Positions 8,059 through 17,766 are shown, numbered from the stretch's first letter. The stretch: 64,000 nucleotides of DNA from Reichenbachiella sp. 5M10 (GCF_002742335.1 NZ_MDGR01000007.1:4530501-4594500), one strand, 5' to 3'. The notes: generated from the letters alone by a model not told the origin. Translations and numbers: made by a program.

Positions 8059-10746
8059 CTATCTCAACGTTTGACCGATTGAGAAGTGAATTTGTCCACC
8101 ACTCGGTCCTGCGTTTGGTGCACCTGGATCTGGATCAAATCCATACCCCCAATCGATACCAAGTAGCCCAAAGGCCGGCATAAATATTCTTACACCTGCT
8201 CCAGCCGATTTGTATAGGTTGTTGGGGTTGTATTCATTGAAGTTGAGCCAGTTGTTTCCAGCTTCGGCAAACCCAAGTACATAGATGGTAGCGGATGGGT
8301 TTAGTGATACAGGGTAGCGGAGCTCAAACACATATTTGTTGAATAGAGTACCACCAGTGATTTGGTTGCCATTGACGACTTCTGTCGGCGTGATGGAGTT
8401 GTTGTCGTACCCTCTGAGTCCGATGACATCATTGCCTAGTAGGAAGTTAGATCCTGTCAACCCATCTCCTCCAAGTTGGAATCGTTCAAATGGCCCTACT
8501 CCTACATCGCTTTGATAAGCGCCCAAGTACCCGAGGTGAGCTCTTGCTTCAAGTACCAAATCTCCAGCAATCTGTAGGTAGTACTTGGCATCAAACATCC
8601 ATTTGTGGTACTCTACCCACTTGTAGCGGTCGTTGTTGGATGCTGTTTCATAATCTAAGTCATTGAACAGGGAGTATGGAGGCGTGAGGGCCAAACTCAA
8701 CGTAATGGACGAACCGGTACGAGGATACATAGGGTTGTCAATGCTATTTCGAGAGATGGTTGTTTTGAATGTAAAGCTATTTGCTACCCCTGTACTGTTG
8801 TCAAACCCTAGACTACCTCCAAATCGGTATAGGTTATAGTTGGTAAAAGATACAGCATTGCTGAGTGTGAAGTAATCATCAGGCCATTTTAGTCTTTGAC
8901 CTAGGCTGACCGTGACTCCTGTCACCTGCATAGAACCTATGATGTCTTTTCTATTGAGTGCCAAACTTCTCTGTACAGAGTAGTTGTAGCTCACGCCAAA
9001 CGACATGGGTTTCTTGCCTCCTAGCCATGGTTCTGAGAAACTCACAGAATAACTTTGGAATTGGCGACCATTTGCTTGTAGTCTTAGTGATAGTTTTTGA
9101 CCATCACCGACGGGTAGGGGTCTCCATTTGTCTAAGTGCGTCAAGTTTCTCAACGAAAAGTTGTTGAAAGTCAAGCCAAGTGTACCAACGAACCCAAAAG
9201 AGCCTCCCCATCCACCTGATAGTTCTATCTGATCACTTGGTCGCTCTTCGAGTGACCATTCGATATCGACTGTCTCATCAGCAGGGTTTGGTATTGGGTT
9301 TGGAGTGACAGTTTCAGGGTTAAAGTATCCGAGCTGCGACAATTCACGTTGCGTTCTGATCAGTTCAGCGCGGCTAAACTTCTGGCCTGGGAGTGTTCGT
9401 AGTTCACGCATGATGACGTGATCATTGGTACGGTCGTTTCCAGTGACATAAACTTTGCGAATAGTAGCTTGCGCTCCTTCGTATATGCGCATTTCCACAT
9501 CGATGGAATCGCCTTCTATTTTGATTTCTACAGGGTTGACACTGAAAAACAGGTAGCCATTGTCCATATACAGAGAGCTAATGTCAGGCCCGTTCGGGTT
9601 GTAGTTGAGCCGTTTGTCAAGAGACTCCATGTTGTATATGTCTCCTCGTTCTACTCCGAGTATTTGGTTCAAGGTCTGATCGTCGTGGATGAAATTCCCT
9701 GTCCAGGTAATCTCTCTGAAATAGTACCTCTGGCCAGGGTTGATTCTAATGTCTATGTCTACGGAGTTTTCGTCGATTGTGACGATAGAGTCCTCTTCGA
9801 TGTAGGCGTCTCTAAACCCTTTGGAGTTGTAAAAGGCGATCAATGCTTCTTTGTCTTCTTCGTACTTTTCTTTCACGTATTTTGAAGATTTGAAGACATT
9901 GAGTTTCACATTTTCCATGATGATTTCCATGGCGGGACGTGAAATGTTTTGTATGGCGCTGTCCTGAGGACTTTTGATGACTTTTTTCTTGCTCTTAGGC
10001 TTGAGTGCATTGAGAGCTACTGCGACCGTTGCTCCAACAATTTTGAATCTTGGACGTTCACCTGTGCCTTTCATTTTACTTTTGAGCTTCATGTCTGTGA
10101 AGGTCTCATTGCCTACAAAATTAACGTTTCTGATTTTTACCTTACGGTTTTTGGTGATGTATAGATCGAGCTGAACACTGTTGTTGATGATGGTGTCTTG
10201 GCTGTAGCGAATGTCTACTTCCGTGTTGAGATAGCCTTTTTCGTAGAAGTATTTCTTGACGGATAGTTCACTGTTTTTGATGATTGCATCGGTCATCACA
10301 CGGCCTCTGATGAGGTTGATTTTTTCTTTCAGATCTGACTCTTGGCTTTTGGTTACGCCATGAAAGTTGAATCGACTGAGTCTGGGCCTTTCGGTCAATT
10401 CGATGGTGAGGTAGATGTTGCTGCCTTCAATTTTGCTGGCATAGATTTCGACATTGCCGATGAGTCCTTGCTTCCAGAGTTTTTTGATCGCTTGAGTGAT
10501 GTCGTCACCAGGTATTTTGACTTTGTCACCTACTTTGAGGCCGGAGATCGATGTAAGGGCAATGTGGTCGAGGTACTCAGCCCCTTCTACCTTGATTTCG
10601 GCGATGGTGTACTCCTGAGGGTTGGAGTAGTTGATGCGAGGGGTATTGCTAGAAGAATTGTTTAATCTGCCTTGGCTCCCATATCTAATCTGCCCCAAAG
10701 CACAGGTGTATGTGATAAGAAATACTAATAATAAACTTAATCTCAT
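8059..10746 (-). CDS. bamA: Outer membrane protein assembly factor BamA
   Basis: An 895-residue Omp85 protein. A signal peptide (residues 1-18, ending ALGQ) is followed by a linker and several POTRA domains (for example YTIAEIKVEGAEYLDHIAL and ATIRKVYVTGNDRTNDHVI), then a 16-stranded barrel containing the expected GGDGLTGSNFLLGNDVIGLRGY region and a final strand IHFSIGQTLR. BamA inserts beta-barrel proteins into the outer membrane. The last POTRA and barrel are well conserved. An unusual Lys/Arg-rich insertion (around ALKPKSKKKVIKS) lies between POTRA domains, a feature I cannot assign. It sits between uppS and ompH, the conserved Bacteroidota order. Confidence 0.95.
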   Translation of the reverse strand: MRLSLLLVFLITYTCALGQIRYGSQGRLNNSSSNTPRINYSNPQEYTIAEIKVEGAEYLDHIALTSISGLKVGDKVKIPGDDITQAIKKLWKQGLIGNVEIYASKIEGSNIYLTIELTERPRLSRFNFHGVTKSQESDLKEKINLIRGRVMTDAIIKNSELSVKKYFYEKGYLNTEVDIRYSQDTIINNSVQLDLYITKNRKVKIRNVNFVGNETFTDMKLKSKMKGTGERPRFKIVGATVAVALNALKPKSKKKVIKSPQDSAIQNISRPAMEIIMENVKLNVFKSSKYVKEKYEEDKEALIAFYNSKGFRDAYIEEDSIVTIDENSVDIDIRINPGQRYYFREITWTGNFIHDDQTLNQILGVERGDIYNMESLDKRLNYNPNGPDISSLYMDNGYLFFSVNPVEIKIEGDSIDVEMRIYEGAQATIRKVYVTGNDRTNDHVIMRELRTLPGQKFSRAELIRTQRELSQLGYFNPETVTPNPIPNPADETVDIEWSLEERPSDQIELSGGWGGSFGFVGTLGLTFNNFSLRNLTHLDKWRPLPVGDGQKLSLRLQANGRQFQSYSVSFSEPWLGGKKPMSFGVSYNYSVQRSLALNRKDIIGSMQVTGVTVSLGQRLKWPDDYFTLSNAVSFTNYNLYRFGGSLGFDNSTGVANSFTFKTTISRNSIDNPMYPRTGSSITLSLALTPPYSLFNDLDYETASNNDRYKWVEYHKWMFDAKYYLQIAGDLVLEARAHLGYLGAYQSDVGVGPFERFQLGGDGLTGSNFLLGNDVIGLRGYDNNSITPTEVVNGNQITGGTLFNKYVFELRYPVSLNPSATIYVLGFAEAGNNWLNFNEYNPNNLYKSAGAGVRIFMPAFGLLGIDWGYGFDPDPGAPNAGPSGGQIHFSIGQTLR

Positions 10747-10774
10747 TGTATATCGCCGACTCTCCTGCCGTTTA

Positions 10775-11512
10775 TTAATTCGTTAGTTGCTCACTGATTT
10801 TACCGTATCTCCTCTCCCTGTTTTGAAAATCAATGACGGCTTCAAAAAGATCGTTTTTTCTAAAGTCAGGCCAAAGTTTGTCAGTAAAGTACAGTTCAGC
10901 GTAGGCCATTTGCCAAAGCAAAAAGTTGCTTATCCTATGCTCTCCGCTTGTTCTGATCATTAGTTCCACGTCAGGTACAGTATGTTTACTGATATAATCG
11001 CCGATGAATGCATTATTGACATCATCGTAGGCTAATTTCTTCTCTTCTAAATCTTTGACCAATTGTTTTACACTCTCTCCGATTTCCCATCGCCCACTAT
11101 AGTTCAAGGCGAGTGAGAGAACCATGCCCTCATTCTTGCCAGTTTGCTCTATGCCGTACTGGAGATTTTCTTGAGCTTCTTTCGGTAAATGCGAAATGTC
11201 TCCTAGAGGTTGCAATCGGATATTGTTTTTCATCAAAGTAGGGATTTCCTTTTTGATGGTCGATACCAGAAGGTTCATGAGTCCATCTACTTCGATTTTT
11301 GGTCGGTTCCAGTTTTCGGTTGAAAAGGCATATAAAGTGAGTCGTCCTACGCCTATTTCTGCACATCCTTCTACAGTCTCTCGAACAGCTTTGATCGCAT
11401 TTTTGTGACCAAAGAGGCGTGCTGCGCCACGTTGCTTGGCCCATCGACCATTGCCGTCCATGATTACTGCTACGTGCTGAGGTATATTCGTTGAATTGAT
11501 CTTCTCTTTCAT
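10775..11512 (-). CDS. uppS: Isoprenyl transferase (undecaprenyl diphosphate synthase)
   Basis: A 245-residue cis-prenyltransferase that condenses isopentenyl diphosphate onto farnesyl diphosphate to make the C55 carrier for peptidoglycan and O-antigen synthesis. The MDGNGRWAK motif (residues 18-26, catalytic D19), FGHKNA, LYAFSTENWNRP, and the C-terminal IRTSGEHRISNFLLWQMAYA block are all present. No membrane segment. Its position upstream of bamA is conserved in the phylum; the gap to bamA is 28 bp. Confidence 0.96.
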   Translation of the reverse strand: MKEKINSTNIPQHVAVIMDGNGRWAKQRGAARLFGHKNAIKAVRETVEGCAEIGVGRLTLYAFSTENWNRPKIEVDGLMNLLVSTIKKEIPTLMKNNIRLQPLGDISHLPKEAQENLQYGIEQTGKNEGMVLSLALNYSGRWEIGESVKQLVKDLEEKKLAYDDVNNAFIGDYISKHTVPDVELMIRTSGEHRISNFLLWQMAYAELYFTDKLWPDFRKNDLFEAVIDFQNRERRYGKISEQLTN

Positions 11513-11597
11513 GCCAAATCTTGTGGCCTAATCTCTATTTATAACCCGCAAAGTTGTTCTTTTTTTTGCGGAAAACGAACACTACGATCAGTTTTCC

Positions 11598-12296
11598 TTA
11601 GCGGTATAGTGTTTTATTAGGCGTGTACTTGTAGGTGCATTGAGTCTTGAAGATGACATATGAAAAGGAGAGTCCAACAAAATAATACCAATCTTTGTCT
11701 TCGGGGTTCCCAAATTGAAAGGTGAGTTTTTCATAGGGTTCATTGTCAGAGATGCCGTCCAGAAGGTCTGTGAAGGTTTTTCGTGCACCGAACTCAAGAC
11801 CAATGCTGAATTTTCTACCGAGGAGATGCTTGACACCTGCACCGAAGGGGATGACAGGTTGTATCCCACTGATGTCTTCTCCATTGATGTTGAATAGTTT
11901 GATCACCCCAACTCCGCCAAAGAGATATGGAGACCATTTGATCATTGATTTAGGGTTTTTGTAGTCTAAGAAATGAAACTCCATCACTGCGCTTCCTTCC
12001 AGGATCTGTCTACTAAAGCTAGCTTGCCTAGCTTCTCCTAGTGCATCAAACGGGCGGTCGTCATTGCCGCTGATTTGACCATATAGTAGAGAGAATCGAA
12101 AACTGACGTCTTTGTCATAGTTGATTCGGTAGTGTGCCTCTACTCCTGCATTTTGCTGTAGGATGTTGTAGCCTCGGTATAGGTCACCAGCATAGCTCAT
12201 CGCTCCGACTCCTAATCCGATTTCGGAGCGTTGTGCAGTTGCCAAATGGCCTAAAAAAAGAAATGCCGACAGAATCGGCAATATTTTATGTTTCAT
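11598..12296 (-). CDS. porG: PorG-like outer-membrane barrel (DUF6089), T9SS
   Basis: A 232-residue outer-membrane beta-barrel with signal peptide (ends ATAQ, residue about 21) followed by RSEIGLGVGAMSYAGDLYRG, the start typical of DUF6089/PorG proteins. Many alternating hydrophobic strands follow, and the protein ends in FVGLSFSYVIFKTQ plus a short tail. PorG anchors the PorK/PorN ring of the type IX secretion system to the outer membrane. In P. gingivalis porG is followed by uppS, bamA and two ompH genes, exactly the order here, which is the main reason for the symbol. The neighbouring longer gene is a related barrel, so which of the two is the functional PorG is inferred from length and position. 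Confidence 0.72.
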   Translation of the reverse strand: MKHKILPILSAFLFLGHLATAQRSEIGLGVGAMSYAGDLYRGYNILQQNAGVEAHYRINYDKDVSFRFSLLYGQISGNDDRPFDALGEARQASFSRQILEGSAVMEFHFLDYKNPKSMIKWSPYLFGGVGVIKLFNINGEDISGIQPVIPFGAGVKHLLGRKFSIGLEFGARKTFTDLLDGISDNEPYEKLTFQFGNPEDKDWYYFVGLSFSYVIFKTQCTYKYTPNKTLYR

Positions 12297-12325
12297 ATAG
12301 CGAAGCTAAAATGAGTTCAGGTTTA

Positions 12326-13495
12326 TTATCTGAATTTACCTCTCGAAGCACCTTTTTTGTCTAGAATGTACACCAATCTAATTTGGGTGGTCACCAAAAA
12401 GTCTTTGTATTTGGAGCTGGCACGATCCTGTCCAGCCACATAGTTGTAGCCGTGGGTATATGAGTTGCCACCAGTCCATCCACTTAGGTCTGCAGTATTG
12501 AGCTGTACGTTTTGTTGACCTGTGATGCCTGAGATATTTCGGTCTTTGCCTTCCATCATGGCTTTGGTTTCTGCTCCTCTTTCGGACATGGCTCTAGCCA
12601 AATAATCGTCTCCAAAATCATCGAGATCAGCATAATCACCACCTATGTCATCTAGATAATCTGTAAATAAGTATCTAAACCCAACTTCAAACTGTAAATC
12701 CCAACTTCTTGCCAGTTTGACTTTGACTCCAAGCCCAAGTGGGATTGCAAATTGAAATTTGCTGTAGGGTTTCAAATCGAGAGAGTCAGAGTACTGTCCT
12801 TCTGTTCCTAGTTTTTGTAGATCTATCCATTCACCTGGTTTGACGTCCAGTACATTGCCTGCTTGATCTACTGCTGCGTCTGCTACGCCATCTCCATCAG
12901 AATCGTAGGTGGCACCTGGCGCTTTTGCTTTGGGTGCGTGATGAAATACTGCCGCCCCAACAAACAAATAGGGGTTGATAGGAAATCGGTTTCGTGCCCC
13001 ACCATTGCTTGGAATCAAGTCCACCTCAAAGCCTGCCGAAAGTTCTGTGATAGTGTTTTTGAAGTGATAGTTTCTTTGCCAACGGCCATAGTCACTTCTT
13101 TCTTCATCACTGTTTCCAGGATTGCTGTTGCCTGTAGAATAGTCTGAGGCTTTGATGTTGCCATAGTTGAAGCCTGCTCTAGCATATATGCCAGGATAAA
13201 GAACCTTGGAGGCAGTGATGCCAAACCCGTCAGGGATGAACTTGTAATTGGAGCTGAGCTTAGAGCTCGATTTAGAAATGTCTCCAAAGTAGTTGTTCAT
13301 ATTGATGCTTGCACCAATGGTATAGTACTTTGGATTGCCGACACCTGAGTATCCGACTTTTCCTCCTTTGTATTTTGAGTATTTTTTGCTTGTAGACCTC
13401 TTGTATCCGTATTGGTTTCGCCTCTGTGCGATACTATCTGTTGCACATAGAGCAACCAGAGCAAACAAAATTGTAAGTGTTATGCTATTTCTCAT
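12326..13495 (-). CDS. DUF6089/PorG-like outer-membrane barrel, long paralogue
   Basis: A 389-residue protein with signal peptide (ends DSIAQ, residue about 23), then a Lys/Arg/Tyr/Ser-rich segment (residues 24-50), and a PorG-like barrel beginning YYTIGASINMNNYFGDISK, which parallels the opening of the adjacent 232-residue protein. An internal Asp-rich stretch (YDSDGDGVADAAVD, about residue 195) looks like a surface loop with a calcium-binding character. It lies 29 bp upstream of the shorter PorG-like gene in the same operon. Either it is a second T9SS barrel or a specialised paralogue; sequence alone does not decide. Confidence 0.7.
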   Translation of the reverse strand: MRNSITLTILFALVALCATDSIAQRRNQYGYKRSTSKKYSKYKGGKVGYSGVGNPKYYTIGASINMNNYFGDISKSSSKLSSNYKFIPDGFGITASKVLYPGIYARAGFNYGNIKASDYSTGNSNPGNSDEERSDYGRWQRNYHFKNTITELSAGFEVDLIPSNGGARNRFPINPYLFVGAAVFHHAPKAKAPGATYDSDGDGVADAAVDQAGNVLDVKPGEWIDLQKLGTEGQYSDSLDLKPYSKFQFAIPLGLGVKVKLARSWDLQFEVGFRYLFTDYLDDIGGDYADLDDFGDDYLARAMSERGAETKAMMEGKDRNISGITGQQNVQLNTADLSGWTGGNSYTHGYNYVAGQDRASSKYKDFLVTTQIRLVYILDKKGASRGKFR

Positions 13496-13573
13496 TATTT
13501 ATTCAAACGACCCGTAACCACAAAACTATATAAATGCGCTGTAAATTAAACACATATATATTTCATATTTATT

Positions 13574-14446
13574 CTAATTCCTAATATCTAGACCCCAATT
13601 AAGTTTCTGTCTCAAGGTGTCGAAAAAGTTATACCCTTTCAGTTTGATGAGCTTGGCACAGAAGGATTCTTTCCGTACGGAGAGACTAATGGAGTTGTCC
13701 ACTTTGTATGATCTAGAGTCGAGTGAAGTCAGGAATGATCTTCCTTTTCCTTCGATTTCGAAGGAAATAATGCTCGACCCTGATACGATCAAAGGGCGGA
13801 CGTTGAGATTGTGTGGACTTACAGGTGTGATGATAAAACTATCTGATTGAGGCAGAACCAATGGTCCGCCTGCACTCAGGGAGTAGCCCGTGGAGCCAGT
13901 GGGAGTGGATACCATCAGTCCATCTGCCCAGTAGGTATTGACGAATTCGCCATCGATATAGCAATGGACGATGATCATCGACGAAGTGTCTCGCTTGAGT
14001 ATAGCTACTTCGTTGAGTGCAAAATTCTGCCCGTTGAATATAGAATGGTTGCTATCGAGGTGGATCAACATCCGTTCGTCAAATGAAAATTCTTTGGCAA
14101 AAAAACGCCCTAAAGCAGGTTTGATATCTTTCTTGTTGATAGTTGCAAGAAACCCAAGTTTGCCCAAGTTGATGCCAAGGATAGGGGTTTCGAGACTGCC
14201 GACTTTCGAGACCGTCTCGAGGAGGGTCCCGTCACCTCCTAAACTGAAAAAGTAATCGACACTCGACAAATCTGCTTTCGATTCTATAACCTCGGGTTTT
14301 TTGCAAGTAAAGTGCTTGTGGGCTGAGTGCAATAGCTCTGGTGTGATGACTACCTCGGAGTGATTTGCTTCGATTTCTTCGATGATTTGATCGAGGTATG
14401 CGAGAGAGTCCTCTCTGTTTATTCTACCGTGTAGGGCGATGCGCAT
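13574..14446 (-). CDS. nadK: NAD kinase
   Basis: Phosphorylates NAD to NADP. The 290-residue protein has the GGDGT motif at residues 70-74 (FSLGGDGTLLE), the INLGKLGFLA segment, the NE/D motif in FALNEVAILKRD, and PTGSTGYSLSAGGPLVLPQ, the glycine/serine-rich substrate-binding block. Length is normal. It lies 20 bp after the CBS-domain gene, an arrangement frequent in Bacteroidota, and about 80 bp of AT-rich sequence separate it from the PorG-like genes downstream, where a second promoter could lie. Confidence 0.96.
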   Translation of the reverse strand: MRIALHGRINREDSLAYLDQIIEEIEANHSEVVITPELLHSAHKHFTCKKPEVIESKADLSSVDYFFSLGGDGTLLETVSKVGSLETPILGINLGKLGFLATINKKDIKPALGRFFAKEFSFDERMLIHLDSNHSIFNGQNFALNEVAILKRDTSSMIIVHCYIDGEFVNTYWADGLMVSTPTGSTGYSLSAGGPLVLPQSDSFIITPVSPHNLNVRPLIVSGSSIISFEIEGKGRSFLTSLDSRSYKVDNSISLSVRKESFCAKLIKLKGYNFFDTLRQKLNWGLDIRN

Positions 14447-14466
14447 GAGTTAGATGGGGTTTGGCC

Positions 14467-15129
14467 TTAGACTTTGAGGTATCTCAATAAGGTGTCGAGC
14501 CGTTCTTTTTCGAATTTATCTTCTTCTCCTTTGCCGTAGATAGAACTGATTTGATAGCCAAATCGCTGGAGGGCAGAGATGATGTGAGACCCGTTTTGTA
14601 GGTTTAGTTTGAGTGTCAGGCGAATCGCTCCGCTTTCGTCCGTGTTTTCGATGAAGCTACTGAGGATTTTCCCACCTTCAGATTCTACGATTCTACCAAT
14701 CTCTGACATGGAGTAATCGATCATGTTCATGGAGATGACGAGAATAGTACCAGGGCTATTGATGGCAGACATTTTGGAGAATGCTTCGACTACATCTTGA
14801 ACTGTAATGCACCCGATGTATTTCTTTTCTTCATTGAGTACGGCCACTAAGTTGGAACTGGATTCGTAAGCCTTTTTGAGTACTTCATAGTAGTGCTCAT
14901 TTTGGTCTACATAAAGGTGGGCACTGAGCATATGGAATTCTTCGATACGCTGTGCTCCTTCTACATGATCGAAGAGTAAGTCTTCATTGAAGATTCCAAT
15001 AAACTCACCCTGATCCACGACTGGCAACTCATGAATGTGAAATTCATTCATCCAGTTTCTGGCCTTCTTTATTTTATCTGTAGGCTTTAGAGGTGGTATG
15101 GTGTAGTTTATCAAATCTCGTGCTATCAT
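14467..15129 (-). CDS. CBS-domain protein with C-terminal ACT-like region
   Basis: A 220-residue cytoplasmic protein. Two CBS motifs occupy the N-terminal two thirds: the first from residue 1 (MIARDLINYTIPPLKPTDKI, later HELPVVDQGEFIGIF), the second around residues 75-120 (SNLVAVLNEEKKYIGCIT). The C-terminal third (TILVISMNMIDYSMSEIGRI) resembles an ACT-type regulatory fold. CBS pairs bind adenosine nucleotides, so a sensory role next to NAD kinase is plausible but not shown. The start overlaps the preceding hydrolase gene by four bases (ATGA), showing an operon. Confidence 0.85.
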   Translation of the reverse strand: MIARDLINYTIPPLKPTDKIKKARNWMNEFHIHELPVVDQGEFIGIFNEDLLFDHVEGAQRIEEFHMLSAHLYVDQNEHYYEVLKKAYESSSNLVAVLNEEKKYIGCITVQDVVEAFSKMSAINSPGTILVISMNMIDYSMSEIGRIVESEGGKILSSFIENTDESGAIRLTLKLNLQNGSHIISALQRFGYQISSIYGKGEEDKFEKERLDTLLRYLKV

Positions 15130-15896
15130 GCGCTCTTTCGTTGATTCAAAAAGTCTTCAAGGATGTCGTTGTAAGCATCTGGTCGCTCCATCATTGGTGC
15201 ATGACAACACTTGTCAATGAACCGTAATGTAGAGTTTGTGAGCAGCCTATTGAACTCATGTCCGACACGTGGAGGAGTGATCGTATCGTTCAATCCCCAA
15301 ATCAATAACGTATCATTTTTGATTTTGTGCAGTTCATGGGCCAAATTATTTCTTTGTGCGGATTTTGCAATCCCTACGATCCTAAGGCACATAGGCATGC
15401 TTTGCATGGTGTTGAAGATTTCATCCACATATTCTTTAGTGGCAGTTTTCGGGTCATAAAAGGTGTATTCAACCTTTTGCTTGATGAAATCGTAATTGCC
15501 TCGTTTGGGGAAGGAGCTTCCCATGGCGTTCTCGAATAACCCAGAGCTTCCCGTCAAAATCAATCGATCTACTTTGTCAGGGTGCTTGAGGACATACATG
15601 AGTGCCATATGTCCTCCAAGTGAGTTGCCCATCAGATCAAAATTGTCTAGACCTTTGTAGGCGATGAAACCTTCAAGGTATTCGATGAGTTTTCCTAACC
15701 CCGCCTCTCTCACGGGCAATTCATAGATTGGGAGCATCGGAATGATGATTTTATAGTCTTTGGAAAACTTGTCTACGACCGATTCCCAGTTGCTCAATGC
15801 ACCAAACAATCCATGGAGTAGTAGCATAACCTTGCCTTCTCCCTCTTCAATAAACCGAAACTCTCCTTCTTCTTTTAAATTTGATACCTCAAGCAT
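15126..15896 (-). CDS. Alpha/beta hydrolase
   Basis: A 256-residue alpha/beta-hydrolase. The oxyanion-hole HGLFG motif is near residue 28, the nucleophile serine sits in MGNSLGGHM (about residue 93), and the acid/histidine end is visible in LLIWGLNDTITPP and CCHAPMMERPD. No signal peptide. Substrate is unknown; the family includes esterases, lipases and C-C hydrolases such as MenH-like enzymes. It is upstream of and overlaps the CBS gene. Confidence 0.87.
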   Translation of the reverse strand: MLEVSNLKEEGEFRFIEEGEGKVMLLLHGLFGALSNWESVVDKFSKDYKIIIPMLPIYELPVREAGLGKLIEYLEGFIAYKGLDNFDLMGNSLGGHMALMYVLKHPDKVDRLILTGSSGLFENAMGSSFPKRGNYDFIKQKVEYTFYDPKTATKEYVDEIFNTMQSMPMCLRIVGIAKSAQRNNLAHELHKIKNDTLLIWGLNDTITPPRVGHEFNRLLTNSTLRFIDKCCHAPMMERPDAYNDILEDFLNQRKSA

Positions 15897-15951
15897 ATCG
15901 CAAATACAAAATTTCTATAATTATATCTATAATATATTAATTTCCGATGAA

Positions 15952-16491
15952 TCACACATTAACATCTTGTTGATTTATGAATTCTTCGGAGTGCTCAAAG
16001 AACTCCAAAAAATACGGAAACAGCCCCGAAAATAAACTAAATAATCCTGGAGCGAAGGATGATATTGGTTCAAACAAAAAACTGGTTTTTGTCAGGTCTG
16101 AATCTAGGGTTCCGCCAAAAGAATGGTAGATCCAGAAAACTATACTGATGAACAAGGCCCATTTGACAATCCCCAATAGGCTGCCAGCGATATCGTCTAG
16201 GCTACCCAATAGCGTTAGATCTAGCAGTTTTTTGACTGTTTTGCCAATCAGGTGCAGGCCAATCATGATCACCACAAAGATGATGGTGAATGAAATAATC
16301 GGCAATAAGTTGTCATAGCCATGAATATGGTCAGCAAGGACCATAATGCCCCAGTCGAGTAATTTGATACCTAAGAATATCGCTACGAAAAATGCCGCAA
16401 TGGATATGATCTCCATCAGTAGGCCTTTGCGAAAACCGGTCACTGCGCCGACCAATAAAAAGACCAGTATGACTATATCGATGACGTTCAA
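15952..16491 (-). CDS. CvpA-family membrane protein
   Basis: A 179-residue protein with four predicted membrane helices; it begins MNVIDIVILVFLLVGAVTGF and continues GFRKGLLMEIISIAAFFVAI, the conserved opening of the CvpA family (first named for colicin V production, linked in several bacteria to envelope integrity). The gene starts 4 bp after the yqeY-like stop, and the downstream hydrolase follows in the same orientation across 55 bp of AT-rich sequence. Its role in this organism is unknown. Confidence 0.85.
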   Translation of the reverse strand: MNVIDIVILVFLLVGAVTGFRKGLLMEIISIAAFFVAIFLGIKLLDWGIMVLADHIHGYDNLLPIISFTIIFVVIMIGLHLIGKTVKKLLDLTLLGSLDDIAGSLLGIVKWALFISIVFWIYHSFGGTLDSDLTKTSFLFEPISSFAPGLFSLFSGLFPYFLEFFEHSEEFINQQDVNV

Positions 16492-16495
16492 TGTA

Positions 16496-16945
16496 TTAAC
16501 TCAATAGTGACTTGACAACTGTAGAAATCGTTTTGCCGTCTGCTCGACCAGCGAGTGCTTTGGACGCTGCTCCCATCACTTTGCCCATGTCTTGAGGGCC
16601 TGCAGCTCCGACTTGCTCGATGACTTTTTGTAGTTCAATCTTAAGCTCGTCTTCTGACAATTGCTGAGGGAGGTATTGGCTGATGACATCCAGCTCGCCT
16701 TGCTCCTTGTCTGCTAGATCATCTCTTCCTTGCTCTCTAAATAGATCTATAGAGTCCTTTCTTTGTTTGGCAGCTTTCATCAAAAGCTTCATCTCAGCAT
16801 CTTCGTTTATTTCTTCTTGAGCACCTTTTTCGGTTTCTGCCAAAAGGATCATTGATTTGATCGCTCTGAGGGCGGTTAGTTTTTCCTTTTCTTTGGCCAA
16901 CATGGCTGCTTTGATGTCGGCATTGATTTGATCCTTGAGGCTCAT
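16496..16945 (-). CDS. GatB/YqeY-domain protein
   Basis: A 149-residue helical protein of the YqeY family: MSLKDQINADIKAAMLAKEK, LTALRAIKSMILLAETEKG, and the C-terminal QDMGKVMGAASKALAGRADG block that is shared with the tail of GatB, the amidotransferase subunit that binds tRNA. Free-standing YqeY proteins have no firm function. It is the first gene of the long minus-strand operon; the about 107-bp gap to pdxJ on the other strand must contain both promoters. Confidence 0.93.
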   Translation of the reverse strand: MSLKDQINADIKAAMLAKEKEKLTALRAIKSMILLAETEKGAQEEINEDAEMKLLMKAAKQRKDSIDLFREQGRDDLADKEQGELDVISQYLPQQLSEDELKIELQKVIEQVGAAGPQDMGKVMGAASKALAGRADGKTISTVVKSLLS

Positions 16946-16975
16946 GATTTATGGTTTTTAATCTCTTAAAATGTG

Positions 16976-16983
16976 TAATTTTG
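16976..16983 (+). promoter_or_regulatory. Candidate -7 element for pdxJ
   Basis: TAATTTTG fits the Bacteroidota housekeeping -7 consensus TAnnTTTG and lies 69 bp before the pdxJ ATG in the divergent gap shared with the yqeY-like gene. A good TTTG -33 box at the usual spacing is not present, so this is a weak call. Confidence 0.35.
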
Positions 16984-17052
16984 TGGCAAAATTAATTAGA
17001 AACAGTTCTAAGCCAATTCGCGGCTCAATATACTTTAGCTCATTAGATTCTT

Positions 17053-17766
17053 ATGACAAAACTCAGTGTTAACGTAAATAAAATTGCGACAATTAGAAAT
17101 GCACGTGGGGCGAATAACCCCAATTTGGTGCAAGTTGTCAAGGACTGTGAGCGCTTCGGTGCACAAGGGATCACGGTACACCCTAGGCCGGATGAGAGAC
17201 ATATCTCTACAGATGATGTCTATCAGATCAGTCAAGTCTGTACGACTGAATTCAATATCGAAGGGTACCCTGATGCTCGCTATTTGCGATTCATTGAGGA
17301 GGTACGTCCAGCGCAGGCGACTCTAGTGCCCGATCCCCCGGAGGCTATTACCTCCAATGCAGGCTGGGACACGGTGGCTCGGGAGTCTTTTTTGAAGGAA
17401 GTCGTCGCACAAATCAAATCTTATGGGGTCAGGGTATCGATCTTTGTAGATCCATCGGAACAGATAATCGAAGGAGCGGCCAAGGTAGGGACAGACCGAG
17501 TGGAACTGTACACGGAGCCTTATGCGTCTGGCTATCATCAAGACAAAGTAGCCGCAGTAGCGGCTTATGCACAGGCGGGGCAATTGGCCAATCAACTGGG
17601 CTTAGGGGTCAATGCAGGCCATGACCTAGATTTGGATAATCTTCGGTTTTTGAAAGAACAGTTGCCATACTTGGACGAAGTGTCGATTGGGCATGCACTC
17701 GTGTGTGATGCCTTATATTTGGGCTTGGAAAATACAATTCAGATGTACCTAAAACAGTTGAAATAA
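17053..17766 (+). CDS. pdxJ: Pyridoxine 5'-phosphate synthase
   Basis: Closes the pyridine ring of vitamin B6 from deoxyxylulose 5-phosphate and 3-amino-2-oxopropyl phosphate. The 237-residue TIM barrel has the family hallmarks [29 protein letters not shown] (active-site His), [35 protein letters not shown] and [16 protein letters not shown]. Length is normal. Its last A overlaps the start of the next gene (TAATG), so it leads an operon with the hydrolase and methylase. Confidence 0.97.
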   Translation: MTKLSVNVNKIATIRNARGANNPNLVQVVKDCERFGAQGITVHPRPDERHISTDDVYQISQVCTTEFNIEGYPDARYLRFIEEVRPAQATLVPDPPEAITSNAGWDTVARESFLKEVVAQIKSYGVRVSIFVDPSEQIIEGAAKVGTDRVELYTEPYASGYHQDKVAAVAAYAQAGQLANQLGLGVNAGHDLDLDNLRFLKEQLPYLDEVSIGHALVCDALYLGLENTIQMYLKQLK

